From positions 1-64,000 of the forward strand of contig CAZYMB010000007.1 in the NCBI GenBank assembly GCA_964648795.1: a DNA stretch of 64,000 bases. Reading direction: 5' to 3'. Below are positions 8,415-17,936 of the stretch, piece after piece. The position numbers and the translations under genes are program-made. Each line of letters opens with the position of its first letter. Positions within the stretch are counted from its first letter, which is position 1. The DNA comes from JAHDDW01 sp964648795. Lineage in GTDB: Bacteria > Actinomycetota > Acidimicrobiia > Acidimicrobiales > SZUA-35. The notes under the pieces were generated by a model that was given only the letters and a program-made list of their open reading frames with translations, was not told the origin of the DNA and made no database searches.

Positions 8415-10157
8415 GTGACAACAAGCATGTACACTGAAGCTGTGGCAGACGAAGTATTCGACGGCGAATTTAGGAAGGCCTTCAACGCGAAATCTATTCC
8501 GATGACTCCAACTCGGCCCGACCCTAGAACGAGCATAGCTAGAGCTGACCAGATTGCCAGCGCTGCATCCGGGCATAACCCTCGCTCGATTCGCAAGAAC
8601 GTCATAGCGCTAGCTCGATTGATTGCTAACCTACAAGGCCTTCTTGGCAGCGCTAAACTTTACTTCTTCACTGATATCGACGGAATACTCAGTGCGATCG
8701 GTGGCTCAACTTTCTTAGAAGAACATATATCTGTTGCAAGCCATAAAACTCGTCACGGTCAAAGTGCCCACCAACTCAGCGAAGCTCGTGCAACCGTTGA
8801 TGACAATATCGGAAAGCTTGCAATTCGATTGCGTGAACTTATGGTCAGGGTTGCCAACACCGCTGCGACTCTTGACAGGTTCGAACCTAGAACAGAATTT
8901 GAGAGGTTGAGGAAAGAAGAACCAGACTTCATCAACGACGACGACCCAGGCATTTTCCCATATCAAGGTGCTGGCGAGCGACTCGGCCAATACTTTGACC
9001 TTGTAATCGCTGGCTTTGGAGCAGGCTACGCTGTCTTCGAGAGAACAGATGACTACTACGAAAAACTTGAAGCCGGACTGCCGCTAACTTTGGAAGATGT
9101 CAAAACGGAGTATGTCCACACAATTTACGCTGACCAGAATAGCCCAGACGACCCGAGTGAAGCAAAACATGCGGCCGCTACATGGATTCAGGAATACGAC
9201 AGCGAAGGTTTAGTAGAATTGATGGCTGCCGCCTGGGTGGACTCGGATGACCCTGTAGAACTATTTGGGCGTGGACTAGGGCTAACGCAGCACCTGTCAT
9301 CTCTTAACAACCCCAGCTACGAAGAGGCAGCGAACGTTATACGTAAATACAACGAGAAACAGAGATTTGGACTTGCCTATCATGGGGTTGAAGGTCGAGA
9401 GGACGATGTAAATCTTTCACCTCTAGGCCAACGACTACTCGAATACATGAATAGTGTCACTGCCGATTTCGACCAGCTCGGCGTAAATATAGAAACATTC
9501 TTCTATGGAGACATGCTTGGATTCAACGTAGTTACTGATGGAGCTGGAACCAACAAGATCCAAGGCCATCAAGGAGCGGTCAGGAAAGGCCTAATACCAA
9601 AATTCGATGGCCATAAAATCATCTACTATCAGGGTGACACAGGAACCGACAGAGTACTCATGAAGTACTACCAAAAGTACTTCTCATGGCGTGACGACTA
9701 CACAGTATTCTGCGTTGGTGTCGGAACAGCCTGCGACTTCTCTAAAGCTGCTGACATCGTAGTTGGCGACATTGATTGTGTCGCTAGTTTGCTCGACTCA
9801 ATGAGCAAGTTTGGAATTACCCTAGGGGCTAAAGACTACCCAGCGTTCAATAGAGCTGCCAATTCCCTTCCATTTGGAGTTGGTAGAGGAATGGTTAACT
9901 GCCTTCGAGCTTGGCAATTCATTGTTGGCACAAACCATCAAGTAGCGGTAACCGAACTTGGGTTACGGAAATCTCAGAATCCAGACCTGATTGACAAATA
10001 CTCTGACACTATGTTGCGCCGAGGTCGTGCCCTTCACAAGATTTGGAGTGACCACGAGAAGCAAGACATAATAAGTCATGAAACAAATGATCAACTGATT
10101 GCCAGGAATCACGGACTTAACCGCCCGAGTATGGCTTGGCTTAAAAGGACTACTTAA
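8415..10157 (+). CDS. HAD-superfamily phosphatase-like protein with ~300-residue insertion
   Basis: 580 residues, not recognised as a named family. HAD motifs are visible. Motif I is FFTDIDG (nucleophile D87, acid/base D89). A motif II candidate is VVTDG. The motif III lysine is K391 (RKGLIP). Motif IV is GDTGTD (D408, D412), followed by VGVGTACDFSKAADIV. The last stretch resembles the end of trehalose-6-phosphate phosphatases (GDDxTDE then VG...VxDxxxVxxFL). Those proteins are ~250 residues, whereas here about 300 residues separate motif I from motif III and ~130 follow motif IV. The likely role is hydrolysis of a phosphorylated metabolite; the substrate is unknown. Start is GTG 8415 or ATG 8427, neither with a ribosome-binding site. 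Confidence 0.6.
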   Translation: MTTSMYTEAVADEVFDGEFRKAFNAKSIPMTPTRPDPRTSIARADQIASAASGHNPRSIRKNVIALARLIANLQGLLGSAKLYFFTDIDGILSAIGGSTFLEEHISVASHKTRHGQSAHQLSEARATVDDNIGKLAIRLRELMVRVANTAATLDRFEPRTEFERLRKEEPDFINDDDPGIFPYQGAGERLGQYFDLVIAGFGAGYAVFERTDDYYEKLEAGLPLTLEDVKTEYVHTIYADQNSPDDPSEAKHAAATWIQEYDSEGLVELMAAAWVDSDDPVELFGRGLGLTQHLSSLNNPSYEEAANVIRKYNEKQRFGLAYHGVEGREDDVNLSPLGQRLLEYMNSVTADFDQLGVNIETFFYGDMLGFNVVTDGAGTNKIQGHQGAVRKGLIPKFDGHKIIYYQGDTGTDRVLMKYYQKYFSWRDDYTVFCVGVGTACDFSKAADIVVGDIDCVASLLDSMSKFGITLGAKDYPAFNRAANSLPFGVGRGMVNCLRAWQFIVGTNHQVAVTELGLRKSQNPDLIDKYSDTMLRRGRALHKIWSDHEKQDIISHETNDQLIARNHGLNRPSMAWLKRTT

Positions 10158-10176
10158 ACACCGCAAAACGGCAAGA

Positions 10177-10200
10177 GAGTCTGACCCTAAAGCCAGACTC
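10177..10200. terminator. Inverted repeat between convergent genes
   Basis: GAGTCTG and CAGACTC form a perfect seven-base stem with a ten-base loop, between the HAD-like gene and the surface-protein gene that converge here. No T-run follows on either side, so it is a weak candidate for a two-way terminator. Confidence 0.35.
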
Positions 10201-10224
10201 CCCTGCAAACAATTTGATTTATAT

Positions 10225-13200
10225 TTAGACAGTTACTGTGTTACGGCGACGCCTCAGTAATAGGCCACCAACGACCGCCAACGCTCCCACAGATGCAATC
10301 CAGATAGTTGATGCACCAGTCAAAGCCAACGTAGGACTTTCTTCAGCAGTTAGGGAGAACACTGCAATATCAGAGTCATCCTCATCCCCATCAGTACCAT
10401 CAACCACACCATCCACGATCGTATCATTCGCACCATCACCATCAGGCGTCGAATCAACATCAGATGCAGCGTTACCAAACTCATCAAAGAACCCACTAAT
10501 TTCAGCAAAGTTAGTGATATCACCACTGGCTGTTGCATCAACCGTATAACTAATGCTTAGCTCGACTGCTCCACCAGCAGGAATAGCAGGAACCGGAACA
10601 TCCAACACAGCATCACCAGCAGAATCCTCAGACCAACCCAACCCAGGAACAAGCGTCAAACCATCAGGAGTGAAATCAGTAACACCAACATCACTCACAT
10701 CAGCATCACCCTGATTAAACACAGTGATCGTGTAAACAAGTGTGTCACCAACACTAATCGGACCTTCAGTAGCCAGAACCTTATCCAACGCCAAGTCAAA
10801 CACAGCAGGCGGAACATAACCGAAATCCTGATCACGATCATCCGGATTATCAGCATCAATAGTCACAGACGACATATGATCCAACAAACCATCCAAATCA
10901 AACGTCTGTTCTAGCCCAGCAGGCAGTGTGTCCGTATCAACCATCACCGTGTAATCACCAAACGGCAGATCCTCAAACAAATACTGACCATTAGCATCAG
11001 TAACAGCCGTGATCGGATTACCAGCATCATCTAACACAGGGTCACCATTACCATCCAGAAGCTTGACAGTCACACCCTCAATACCAGCCTCACCCGGATC
11101 CTCAACACCATCACCATTCAAATCCAAGAACACAGTGTCACCAATAGAACCAACCGGCTCATAACCAAAATCCTGATCCCGATCATCAGGATTATCAAAA
11201 TCAATAGTCACAGCCGACATACCATCCAAACCACCATCAAAATCAAACGTCTGAGAAACAGACGGCGGCAAAGTCGACGAATCAACCTGAACAACATAAT
11301 CACCCAAAGGCAAATCCTCAAACAAATATTCACCATTCGCATCAGTAACAGCCGTGATCGGATTACCAGAAGCATCTAAGACAGGGTCACCATTACCATC
11401 CAACAACAATATGGTCACACCCTCAATACCAGATTCACTTGGATCCTCAACACCATCACCATTCAAATCCAACCAAACAGTGTCACCAATAGAACCCAAA
11501 GGCGGCTCATAACCAAAGTCCTGATCCAAATCATCATCAACATCAGTCAAAGTAGGATCAGTCGCAGGACCATTCAACGTAGTCGCAGACATATTGTCTA
11601 AACCACCATCATTATCAAACGTCTGCACAACACCAGCAGGCAAAGTAGAAGTATCAACCTCAATAATGTAATCACCACTCGGAAGATTCTCAAATAAGTA
11701 CAAACCATTAGCATCAGTAGTCGCAGTAACCGGATCACCATTCTCATCCAACACAGGATCACCGTTACCATCTAAAAGATTGATAACAACACCCTCAATA
11801 GGCGCCTCAGAAGCATCCTGAACACCATCACCATTAATGTCAAACCAAACGTAATCACCAATAGAACCAGCAACCACCTCAACACACACATCATTAGAAA
11901 TAATGTCGAGAGTCAAAATCTCTGAGTTCAAACCGAAGTTATTACACAACAGATCACCCTCAACCGAGAAGTCAACATTAGTGACCAGCTCCAAAGTACG
12001 AGCAGGAGCACCAGCAGGGAACGCCGGTAGAGCAGCCCTAACAGCAGTCACATCAGGACCAGCCGCAGCAGTCCAATCTGTTGCACCAGTACCAACAGAA
12101 GTTGCTGTTGGAACATCAGTAGCAGGATCAATCAGACCAAGGCCACAGATTTGGTCTAGAAGTGCGTTGCCGCCACCAAGAACATCACCAGCAGGCCAGT
12201 TACTCGGATGACACGGACGAATATCAACAGTCGCCGGATCATCTAGCGTGTACTCAAACGTTTCACCAGCAGCCGGGCTAATGGAGACAAAGTCAACACG
12301 ATCCTCAGAATCCCCAGTCAAAGTCTCAGTATTCGCATTACCAGGATTCTCAGTTGGCTGATTAAACCGCTCAGTCGAAGAACCAACAAGACCATCACCA
12401 TTAAACGCAACAACATCAATCAAAAAACCAGGACCAATATCAGAACCACCCAAATTAGTGTAAGTCAAACCAGTAACCCAATCAGCCTGCGGCTCAACAA
12501 CAACCTGCGAATCAGACTTCACAACAGACTCACCAGACGAAGCAACAACCTGAAACGAAGCAGTCGAACGATGATTAGCAGTCACCTGATCAGAACACTC
12601 AGCAGGATCGGCAGCAGAAGAACAATGAGAATCATCAGTAAACGCAGCAAAGTCAGAAGCAATAGTCACTGCATTCGTATAAGTACCAGAACCAGTCCCA
12701 TCATTAACCACACCAGAAACCTGGAACGGAGGCAACGGATCGCCAACCTGATAACCAGGAACAGTGAAGGTTACAGTACGATTATTTGCCGCAACCGAGG
12801 CTGTACAAGTCAAACCAACCGCAGCATACGCAGCAGCACAAGTATCAGAATCATAAGTCAACTGAGGAGGCAACGTATCAACAAACGTCATAGTCACAGT
12901 ATCCGCATTAGAACCAGCAGTAACTGGGTCGATCTCGAACGTAACAAGATCGCCAGCGACAACTGGGCCTTGATCAGCCGGAACAATCGACTTAGAAATA
13001 CCCATCGAAGCAGCCAACACCAACACCCTGTCAGCATTCGTTACGTTGAATGAGAACAATGGACTCGCCGGATCGTCTTCAACATTAAAGTAGGTCGAGT
13101 TGGTTGGAGTCGTTCCATTAGATGCCCTCACACCCGTTGTAGTGCCACCCCAGTTACCTAACCAGTCAGCACTATCGTTGTCTCGAGTTGCAGCCGCATT

Positions 13201-15123
13201 AGGCAAAAGGGTGCCCACAGGAGCGTCCGGCCTGATCATCAAATCAAACGAGAAGATTGCCCAAAAACGGTCAGGACTTGGAAACGCAGCCGCCGCAGGA
13301 ACAGTTGCCTGAACCGCTTGATACTCAGCTACCAGCGCTGGGTAGTCACGATCCCAAGATAGACGGACACGAACAACGTTAGCGTCACCACCGATAAGAG
13401 CCGTGTCAGCAACCCAATCAGAGTTACCGTCACCAGTTAAGTCATCTTCACAAGTAGCATTCCAGTGATCGTCACCGGTGACCGAATAGTCAACGTCAGA
13501 GAATTCAACCCGCACTGTTGCATCAGTTGTAGCGTTCTGAACGCCAAATCTTTCGGCCGTTGGGACACCAGCAAGCGGTCCAGTTACCACAACTGAAGGG
13601 TTCGCTCGCTGATGAACAGTAGCGGTTACGCCCACAAACTCGTTCAGAGTTTGCGTGTTAAATGTTGGTACCCCGTGGAACAATCCATCTTTTTGTCCAA
13701 CAGGGATAGAGCCTGCATATTCGAACACTGACGTATCGAGTGTGTCACAAATAGCGTTACTGGTTGTAAAAGTGCGGTTATCGGTGATCGCAAGAGAAGT
13801 TTCAATAATCTCACCAGGCGCACCAGCTCGTGCACCTGTCTTAGCAGTCCCTATACTGTCAAACGTCTTATACAGAGCAAACGGGCCTGGACGGCTAGCG
13901 TTAACCGTGTAATCGTTGTTGTCAACTTCTGGCCCCGGGTCAACTGTGCCGGTAGCAGAAGTAGTCAACGTGCCTGTTCCACCCCAACCAACAAGCTCAG
14001 CTGTGTTATCAATGTTGTAGGTGTTAGTAGCATTAAACGGCGCATCAAACAGCACATCGTAAGGGAAGAACATCTGCAACGACACACGAGCCAAAGGCTG
14101 CTGATTAACAGGAACATTATCAACCTGAATAGTGATCGGTGAACCAGGACCACCAGGCTGAGTACAAGTAACAGTGCCCCCATTAGAACCAACCAGAGAA
14201 CAAAGATCGTTCGGATCACCAGTAACAAGATCACGAAGCTCTATACCATCAGCAAAGTTACCGTTAGCGTTATCACCCTCAACCGCAGGATTATTACTAT
14301 GAGTACCTACCCAAGTATCCTCAATCGTGAATGACTGTGTACCGTCGCCATTGTCTTGGACAAACTCAGAACCAGCGTTGTAATTAAGATCAATAAACCA
14401 GTTAACAGTCTTACCCTCACGACCATGAACAGAGGCAGGCTCATAAACTGGGGTGTAGTTAATTTCGTCTTCTTCAGGAAGGCCAACAACAGTCTTATTA
14501 ATACCAATACCAAACCCAGCAGTAATCTCAACCACCGCAGGAGTTGCCGGACGATCAACACCAGCGGGGTCGTCACTACCAGAAATAGCATCAACCTGCA
14601 AAGCATCTAAGTTGTTACCAACAGCCTGAACCGCAGCCTCAAAATAGAGCTTCGTACCCTCAGTATGATCACCATGATTACAAATCAAAGTGTCATTAAG
14701 ACCATCACCCGTTGTATCAGCAAGAGAAGAATCCGGAGAAGTGCCAGGAAACACAGCAGCCGTACGACACTCACCAGGAACCGCAGTAAACGAAGCCGTT
14801 GTTCCCAAAGTCACCGTCGTTGTGAAATTAGTATCATCAGCATCATTCAACGAAGCCTCAACACCAACAGTCACAGTATCAAAGTTCTTAACAACGCCAT
14901 TGTTAGGAGAGTTGTCAGTACCCGGCACCGCAGGACCAGACGTAGCATCGGAGGTCTCAAGACCATCCTGCACAATACTAATCTCAGTCTCAGTAGCCGA
15001 ATCCTGAGCAGCAGGCAATGCCGAAGACACCACCGCATTAATACCCAAAATAGCTAGCAAACCCGCCAGCAAGATTCCAAACCGGCGGAACACTCCCCCA
15101 CCAAACAACATACGCTGCAACAC
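10225..15123 (-). CDS. Giant secreted surface protein with SdrD-type B repeats, DUF11-like domains and LAxTG sorting signal
   Basis: About 1632 residues; likely an adhesin or envelope layer protein exported by Sec and linked to the wall by a class E sortase. A signal-peptide-like segment follows the basic start (FRRFGILLAGLLAILGINAV). Long beta-rich regions resembling DUF11 repeats fill most of the first 1080 residues. Three tandem SdrD-like B domains span about 1088-1437, each with a DxNGDGxxD calcium-type motif. A further DUF11 domain follows, and the end reads LALTG, a hydrophobic helix, then RRRR. GTG 15123 is preferred over TTG 15129. AGGAG at 15130-15134 sits six bases before the GTG but touches the TTG. 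No sortase gene is in the window. Confidence 0.88.
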   Translation of the reverse strand: MLQRMLFGGGVFRRFGILLAGLLAILGINAVVSSALPAAQDSATETEISIVQDGLETSDATSGPAVPGTDNSPNNGVVKNFDTVTVGVEASLNDADDTNFTTTVTLGTTASFTAVPGECRTAAVFPGTSPDSSLADTTGDGLNDTLICNHGDHTEGTKLYFEAAVQAVGNNLDALQVDAISGSDDPAGVDRPATPAVVEITAGFGIGINKTVVGLPEEDEINYTPVYEPASVHGREGKTVNWFIDLNYNAGSEFVQDNGDGTQSFTIEDTWVGTHSNNPAVEGDNANGNFADGIELRDLVTGDPNDLCSLVGSNGGTVTCTQPGGPGSPITIQVDNVPVNQQPLARVSLQMFFPYDVLFDAPFNATNTYNIDNTAELVGWGGTGTLTTSATGTVDPGPEVDNNDYTVNASRPGPFALYKTFDSIGTAKTGARAGAPGEIIETSLAITDNRTFTTSNAICDTLDTSVFEYAGSIPVGQKDGLFHGVPTFNTQTLNEFVGVTATVHQRANPSVVVTGPLAGVPTAERFGVQNATTDATVRVEFSDVDYSVTGDDHWNATCEDDLTGDGNSDWVADTALIGGDANVVRVRLSWDRDYPALVAEYQAVQATVPAAAAFPSPDRFWAIFSFDLMIRPDAPVGTLLPNAAATRDNDSADWLGNWGGTTTGVRASNGTTPTNSTYFNVEDDPASPLFSFNVTNADRVLVLAASMGISKSIVPADQGPVVAGDLVTFEIDPVTAGSNADTVTMTFVDTLPPQLTYDSDTCAAAYAAVGLTCTASVAANNRTVTFTVPGYQVGDPLPPFQVSGVVNDGTGSGTYTNAVTIASDFAAFTDDSHCSSAADPAECSDQVTANHRSTASFQVVASSGESVVKSDSQVVVEPQADWVTGLTYTNLGGSDIGPGFLIDVVAFNGDGLVGSSTERFNQPTENPGNANTETLTGDSEDRVDFVSISPAAGETFEYTLDDPATVDIRPCHPSNWPAGDVLGGGNALLDQICGLGLIDPATDVPTATSVGTGATDWTAAAGPDVTAVRAALPAFPAGAPARTLELVTNVDFSVEGDLLCNNFGLNSEILTLDIISNDVCVEVVAGSIGDYVWFDINGDGVQDASEAPIEGVVINLLDGNGDPVLDENGDPVTATTDANGLYLFENLPSGDYIIEVDTSTLPAGVVQTFDNDGGLDNMSATTLNGPATDPTLTDVDDDLDQDFGYEPPLGSIGDTVWLDLNGDGVEDPSESGIEGVTILLLDGNGDPVLDASGNPITAVTDANGEYLFEDLPLGDYVVQVDSSTLPPSVSQTFDFDGGLDGMSAVTIDFDNPDDRDQDFGYEPVGSIGDTVFLDLNGDGVEDPGEAGIEGVTVKLLDGNGDPVLDDAGNPITAVTDANGQYLFEDLPFGDYTVMVDTDTLPAGLEQTFDLDGLLDHMSSVTIDADNPDDRDQDFGYVPPAVFDLALDKVLATEGPISVGDTLVYTITVFNQGDADVSDVGVTDFTPDGLTLVPGLGWSEDSAGDAVLDVPVPAIPAGGAVELSISYTVDATASGDITNFAEISGFFDEFGNAASDVDSTPDGDGANDTIVDGVVDGTDGDEDDSDIAVFSLTAEESPTLALTGASTIWIASVGALAVVGGLLLRRRRNTVTV
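10815..11868 (-). repeat. Three tandem ~350-base coding repeats (SdrD B domains)
   Basis: Approximate units are 11501-11868, 11153-11500 and 10815-11152. Each encodes GSIGDxVxxDxNGDGxxD at its start and DQDFGYxPP or DRDQDFGYEP at its end. The second and third units are very similar at DNA level, for example in the stretches for LLDGNGDPVLD and ITAVTDANG. This suggests recent duplication and scope for copy-number change. Confidence 0.85.
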
Positions 15124-15129
15124 TTTCAA

Positions 15130-15134
15130 CTCCT
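15130..15134 (-). promoter_or_regulatory. Ribosome-binding site deciding the surface-protein start
   Basis: AGGAG reading leftwards, six bases before GTG 15123 and with no space before TTG 15129. Spacing favours the GTG. Confidence 0.6.
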
Positions 15135-15261
15135 GAAATAGTTAAAGACCCAAAGGTCACTACCCTCGGCACGAGAAATTAGCACTTATAAAATCAAATG
15201 TGGTGGCATTAAGCGAAAGGTTACTTAACTGACGCTCGGGGTTACCTAGATAACGCTCTAG

Positions 15262-16758
15262 CTAGTCTTCAATGCCTAGCTTTTCGGCCAAGTCGTCTAT
15301 GTCAGATGTCGTTAGGTTGTTCAGCCCTGGCAGAGTAAGCCCGGCGCCAGCTTGGTCTTTATTAGGTGCAGTACCTTTAGGAGTCACACGACCACCTTTT
15401 GGAGTAACCCGACCTCCCTTTTTGCCTCTCTTACCCTTTTTGCCTTTGCGAGAAGATTTCTTAAGAGCCTTCGTTCCAAAGCCACCCATCTTCTTCATCA
15501 TCTTGCGCATCTGCTTAAACTGAGTAAGCAATGCCGCAACTTGGCTTGGGTCAGCCCCCGAACCTTGGGCGATTCTGGTTTTGCGCGACGAATCAATAAC
15601 GTCAGGGTTCTCTCGTTCTTCGTTTGTCATCGAATAAACAATTGCTTCAAGTCGCGCAACTTGGTTGTCGGTGATCTCGACGTCTTTAACTTCTTTGGGC
15701 AGACCTGGCATCAATGCCATCAAGTTGGATAACGGTCCCATTTTTTTTATTTGCTGCATCTGCGCAATGAAGTCGTTAAGGGTGAACTCCCCCTCCAACA
15801 TTTTACGCGCAGCTTCCTCTGCTTCTTCTTTTTCGAAAGTCTGTTCAGCCTTTTCGATGAGCGTCATCACGTCACCCAGGCCGAGTATTCGACTCGCCAT
15901 GCGATCCGGATGGAACAAGTCAAAGTCTTCTAACTTTTCACCGGTCGCTGCAAACGCTATTGGACGACCAACAACTTTCTTAACGCTGAGCGCTGCACCC
16001 CCACGAGCATCGCCGTCGAGCTTAGAAAGAATAACGCCACTAAGTTCTAGTGTCTCGTGAAACGATTTAGCTACTGAAACAGCGTCCTGACCAGTCATGG
16101 CGTCAACAACTAAGAACGTATGGGTTGGGTCTACCGCATCTGAGATGTCGGCAACTTGCTGCATTAACTCTGCGTCGATCGCCAAACGGCCAGCGGTGTC
16201 GACGATTACGACATCGCGTCCAGTATCTTTCGCTTCTTGGATTGCAGAAGCTGCAACTTGGACAGGATCAGACGGCTCAGAGAAAACCGGAACATCAATC
16301 TGTCCACCCAAAGTGCGGAGCTGTTCGACCGCAGCCGGACGTTGTAAGTCTGCACCAACCATCAACGGGTTACGGCCCTGCGACTTAAACCAACGCGCCA
16401 ACTTCGCAGTCGTAGTTGTCTTACCAGCACCTTGCAAGCCTGCCATCAAGACAACAGTTGGCGGAGCAGATGAATAAGTCACCTCATAGGTTTCACCACC
16501 AAGGGCGTTGGCGAGTTCTGTGTTAACAATCTTTACAATTTGTTGTGCAGGGTTAAGAGCCTCGTGAACTTTTTGTCCAACGGCTTGGCTTCTAATATCT
16601 TCTGTGAGTTCTTTAACAACATCTAGGTTGACGTCAGCTTCTAGTAACGCAAGACGTATCTCACGTAAGACCTCTTCGACGTCGGACTCTGCCAGAACAC
16701 CTTTCTTGGAAAGGTTGTCGAAGACTGATTGAAGTTGACCTGATAAATTCTGAAACAC
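15262..16758 (-). CDS. ffh: Signal recognition particle protein Ffh
   Basis: 498 residues. GTPase subunit of the SRP, which carries ribosomes making membrane or exported proteins to FtsY. The N domain starts MFQNLSGQLQSVFDNL. The G domain shows GLQGAGKTTTTAKLA (G1), DLQRPAAVEQLRTL, DTAGR (G3) and SKLDGDARGG. The methionine-rich M domain follows (IAQMQQIKKMGPLSNLMALMPG, MRKMMKKMGGFG). The C-terminus has a lysine-rich tail with a tandem GGRVTPK duplication, longer than usual. Start is GTG 16758, with GGAG a little upstream inside a 12-base palindrome (AACTCCGGAGTT). It lies 27 bases after ftsY's stop, so the two are probably co-transcribed. Confidence 0.97.
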   Translation of the reverse strand: MFQNLSGQLQSVFDNLSKKGVLAESDVEEVLREIRLALLEADVNLDVVKELTEDIRSQAVGQKVHEALNPAQQIVKIVNTELANALGGETYEVTYSSAPPTVVLMAGLQGAGKTTTTAKLARWFKSQGRNPLMVGADLQRPAAVEQLRTLGGQIDVPVFSEPSDPVQVAASAIQEAKDTGRDVVIVDTAGRLAIDAELMQQVADISDAVDPTHTFLVVDAMTGQDAVSVAKSFHETLELSGVILSKLDGDARGGAALSVKKVVGRPIAFAATGEKLEDFDLFHPDRMASRILGLGDVMTLIEKAEQTFEKEEAEEAARKMLEGEFTLNDFIAQMQQIKKMGPLSNLMALMPGLPKEVKDVEITDNQVARLEAIVYSMTNEERENPDVIDSSRKTRIAQGSGADPSQVAALLTQFKQMRKMMKKMGGFGTKALKKSSRKGKKGKRGKKGGRVTPKGGRVTPKGTAPNKDQAGAGLTLPGLNNLTTSDIDDLAEKLGIED

Positions 16759-16785
16759 CTATAAAACTCCGGAGTTATCGGCTCT

Positions 16786-17904
16786 CTACGATACTAGGGC
16801 TTCTACGAATTCGGAAGCCTCAAACGGCACAAGATCAGAAATACCTTCACCCAAACCAACCAATTTGACTGGGATGCCTAATTCTGACTCTATAGCGAAG
16901 ACAATGCCGCCCTTAGCCGAACCATCTAGTTTTGTGAGCACTACCCCGGTCACCCCAACTACCTCTGAAAACACCTTTGCCTGCGACAAACCGTTCTGAC
17001 CTGTAGTAGCGTCCAAAACCAACAACACTTCGGTTACTTCGCCGCTAGCTTTCTGCGCCACACGACTAATTTTTGAAAGCTCGTCCATTAAGTTTGACTT
17101 GTTCTGTAGACGCCCAGCAGTATCAGCCAATACAAGGTCAGCATCTCGCGCAGTCGCAGCTTCAATTGCATCGAACACAACGGAGGCCGGGTCACTTCCC
17201 TCGCCACCTTTAACTATGTCTGCACCTGAACGGTCAGCCCACATGCCAAGTTGCTCCGCAGCGGCGGCACGAAACGTGTCACCGGCAGCCAGAAGAACTT
17301 TTGAGCCTTGTTGAATCTGAGCGTTAGCAATCTTGCCAATTGTTGTTGTCTTACCAACACCATTAACCCCAACGAACATCCAAACCGTTGTTGCAGCTTC
17401 TGAAGTTGCCATAGATCTGTCGCTGTCAGCCAACTGCTCTGACATGATCTCAATAAGGCGTTGCTTTAACTCTTCGGGGTCAGAGATAGAGTTAGCTTCT
17501 GCATCACTTTTTAGTTGCGCGACCATTGTTGTTGCAGTTCCAATACCAACATCAGACCGAATCAAAGCTTCCTCAAGAGTTTCCCAGGTCTCCGCAGAAA
17601 TGTCTTTAGAAAATACTGAACCAACGGCCCTGTTTAAACCGTCACGAGCTTTACTAAGGCGGTCACGAAAACTTGCTGGCTTGACAGGTTCTGGTTCCTC
17701 AACTGAGTCAGCGACATCATCAGCAGGGTCTCGTCCCCCAGCTTTAACCGCGTCTGTTGGCGAAGGTTCCGACTGTGCTCGAAGGTCCTTTATTTGAGAG
17801 CGAACATCAGAACGACGCGAAGTTGCCCGTGATCTAACAAACCCGAATCCGCCAATAATAAGTACAACAGGGATAGTAATAAGAAGTATTAAGAGTTCCG
17901 TCAC
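16786..17904 (-). CDS. ftsY: Signal recognition particle receptor FtsY
   Basis: 372 residues. Membrane-bound SRP receptor GTPase, partner of Ffh. Residues ~2-22 form a transmembrane segment (ELLILLITIPVVLIIGGFGFV), as in actinobacterial FtsY, followed by a short acidic and charged linker. The NG domain then shows MFVGVNGVGKTTTIGKIAN (G1), GDTFRAAAAEQLG, DTAGRLQNKSNLMDEL (G3) and TKLDGSAKGG (G4). It ends in the conserved GLGEGISDLVPFE. Start is GTG 17904. The gene lies directly between the protease gene upstream and ffh downstream, all leftward, with small gaps. Confidence 0.97.
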   Translation of the reverse strand: MTELLILLITIPVVLIIGGFGFVRSRATSRRSDVRSQIKDLRAQSEPSPTDAVKAGGRDPADDVADSVEEPEPVKPASFRDRLSKARDGLNRAVGSVFSKDISAETWETLEEALIRSDVGIGTATTMVAQLKSDAEANSISDPEELKQRLIEIMSEQLADSDRSMATSEAATTVWMFVGVNGVGKTTTIGKIANAQIQQGSKVLLAAGDTFRAAAAEQLGMWADRSGADIVKGGEGSDPASVVFDAIEAATARDADLVLADTAGRLQNKSNLMDELSKISRVAQKASGEVTEVLLVLDATTGQNGLSQAKVFSEVVGVTGVVLTKLDGSAKGGIVFAIESELGIPVKLVGLGEGISDLVPFEASEFVEALVS

Positions 17905-17936
17905 CGTGACACTCTAGTTACAAATATCTGCGTTAG

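Noticed and set aside
10177..10200. Strong intrinsic terminator between the HAD-like and surface-protein genes
   Set aside because: The stem is perfect but no T-run follows in either direction, so it is kept only as a weak candidate.
12571..13053. Long frames opposite the giant surface protein (for example 12571-13053 and 14665-15057, rightward)
   Set aside because: Low-complexity arginine/serine/threonine-rich translations with no start signal, produced by the biased codon use of the real gene on the other strand.
15130..15261. RNA gene between ffh and the surface protein
   Set aside because: No tRNA-like cloverleaf, SRP RNA signature or stable long hairpin was visible in these 132 bases.
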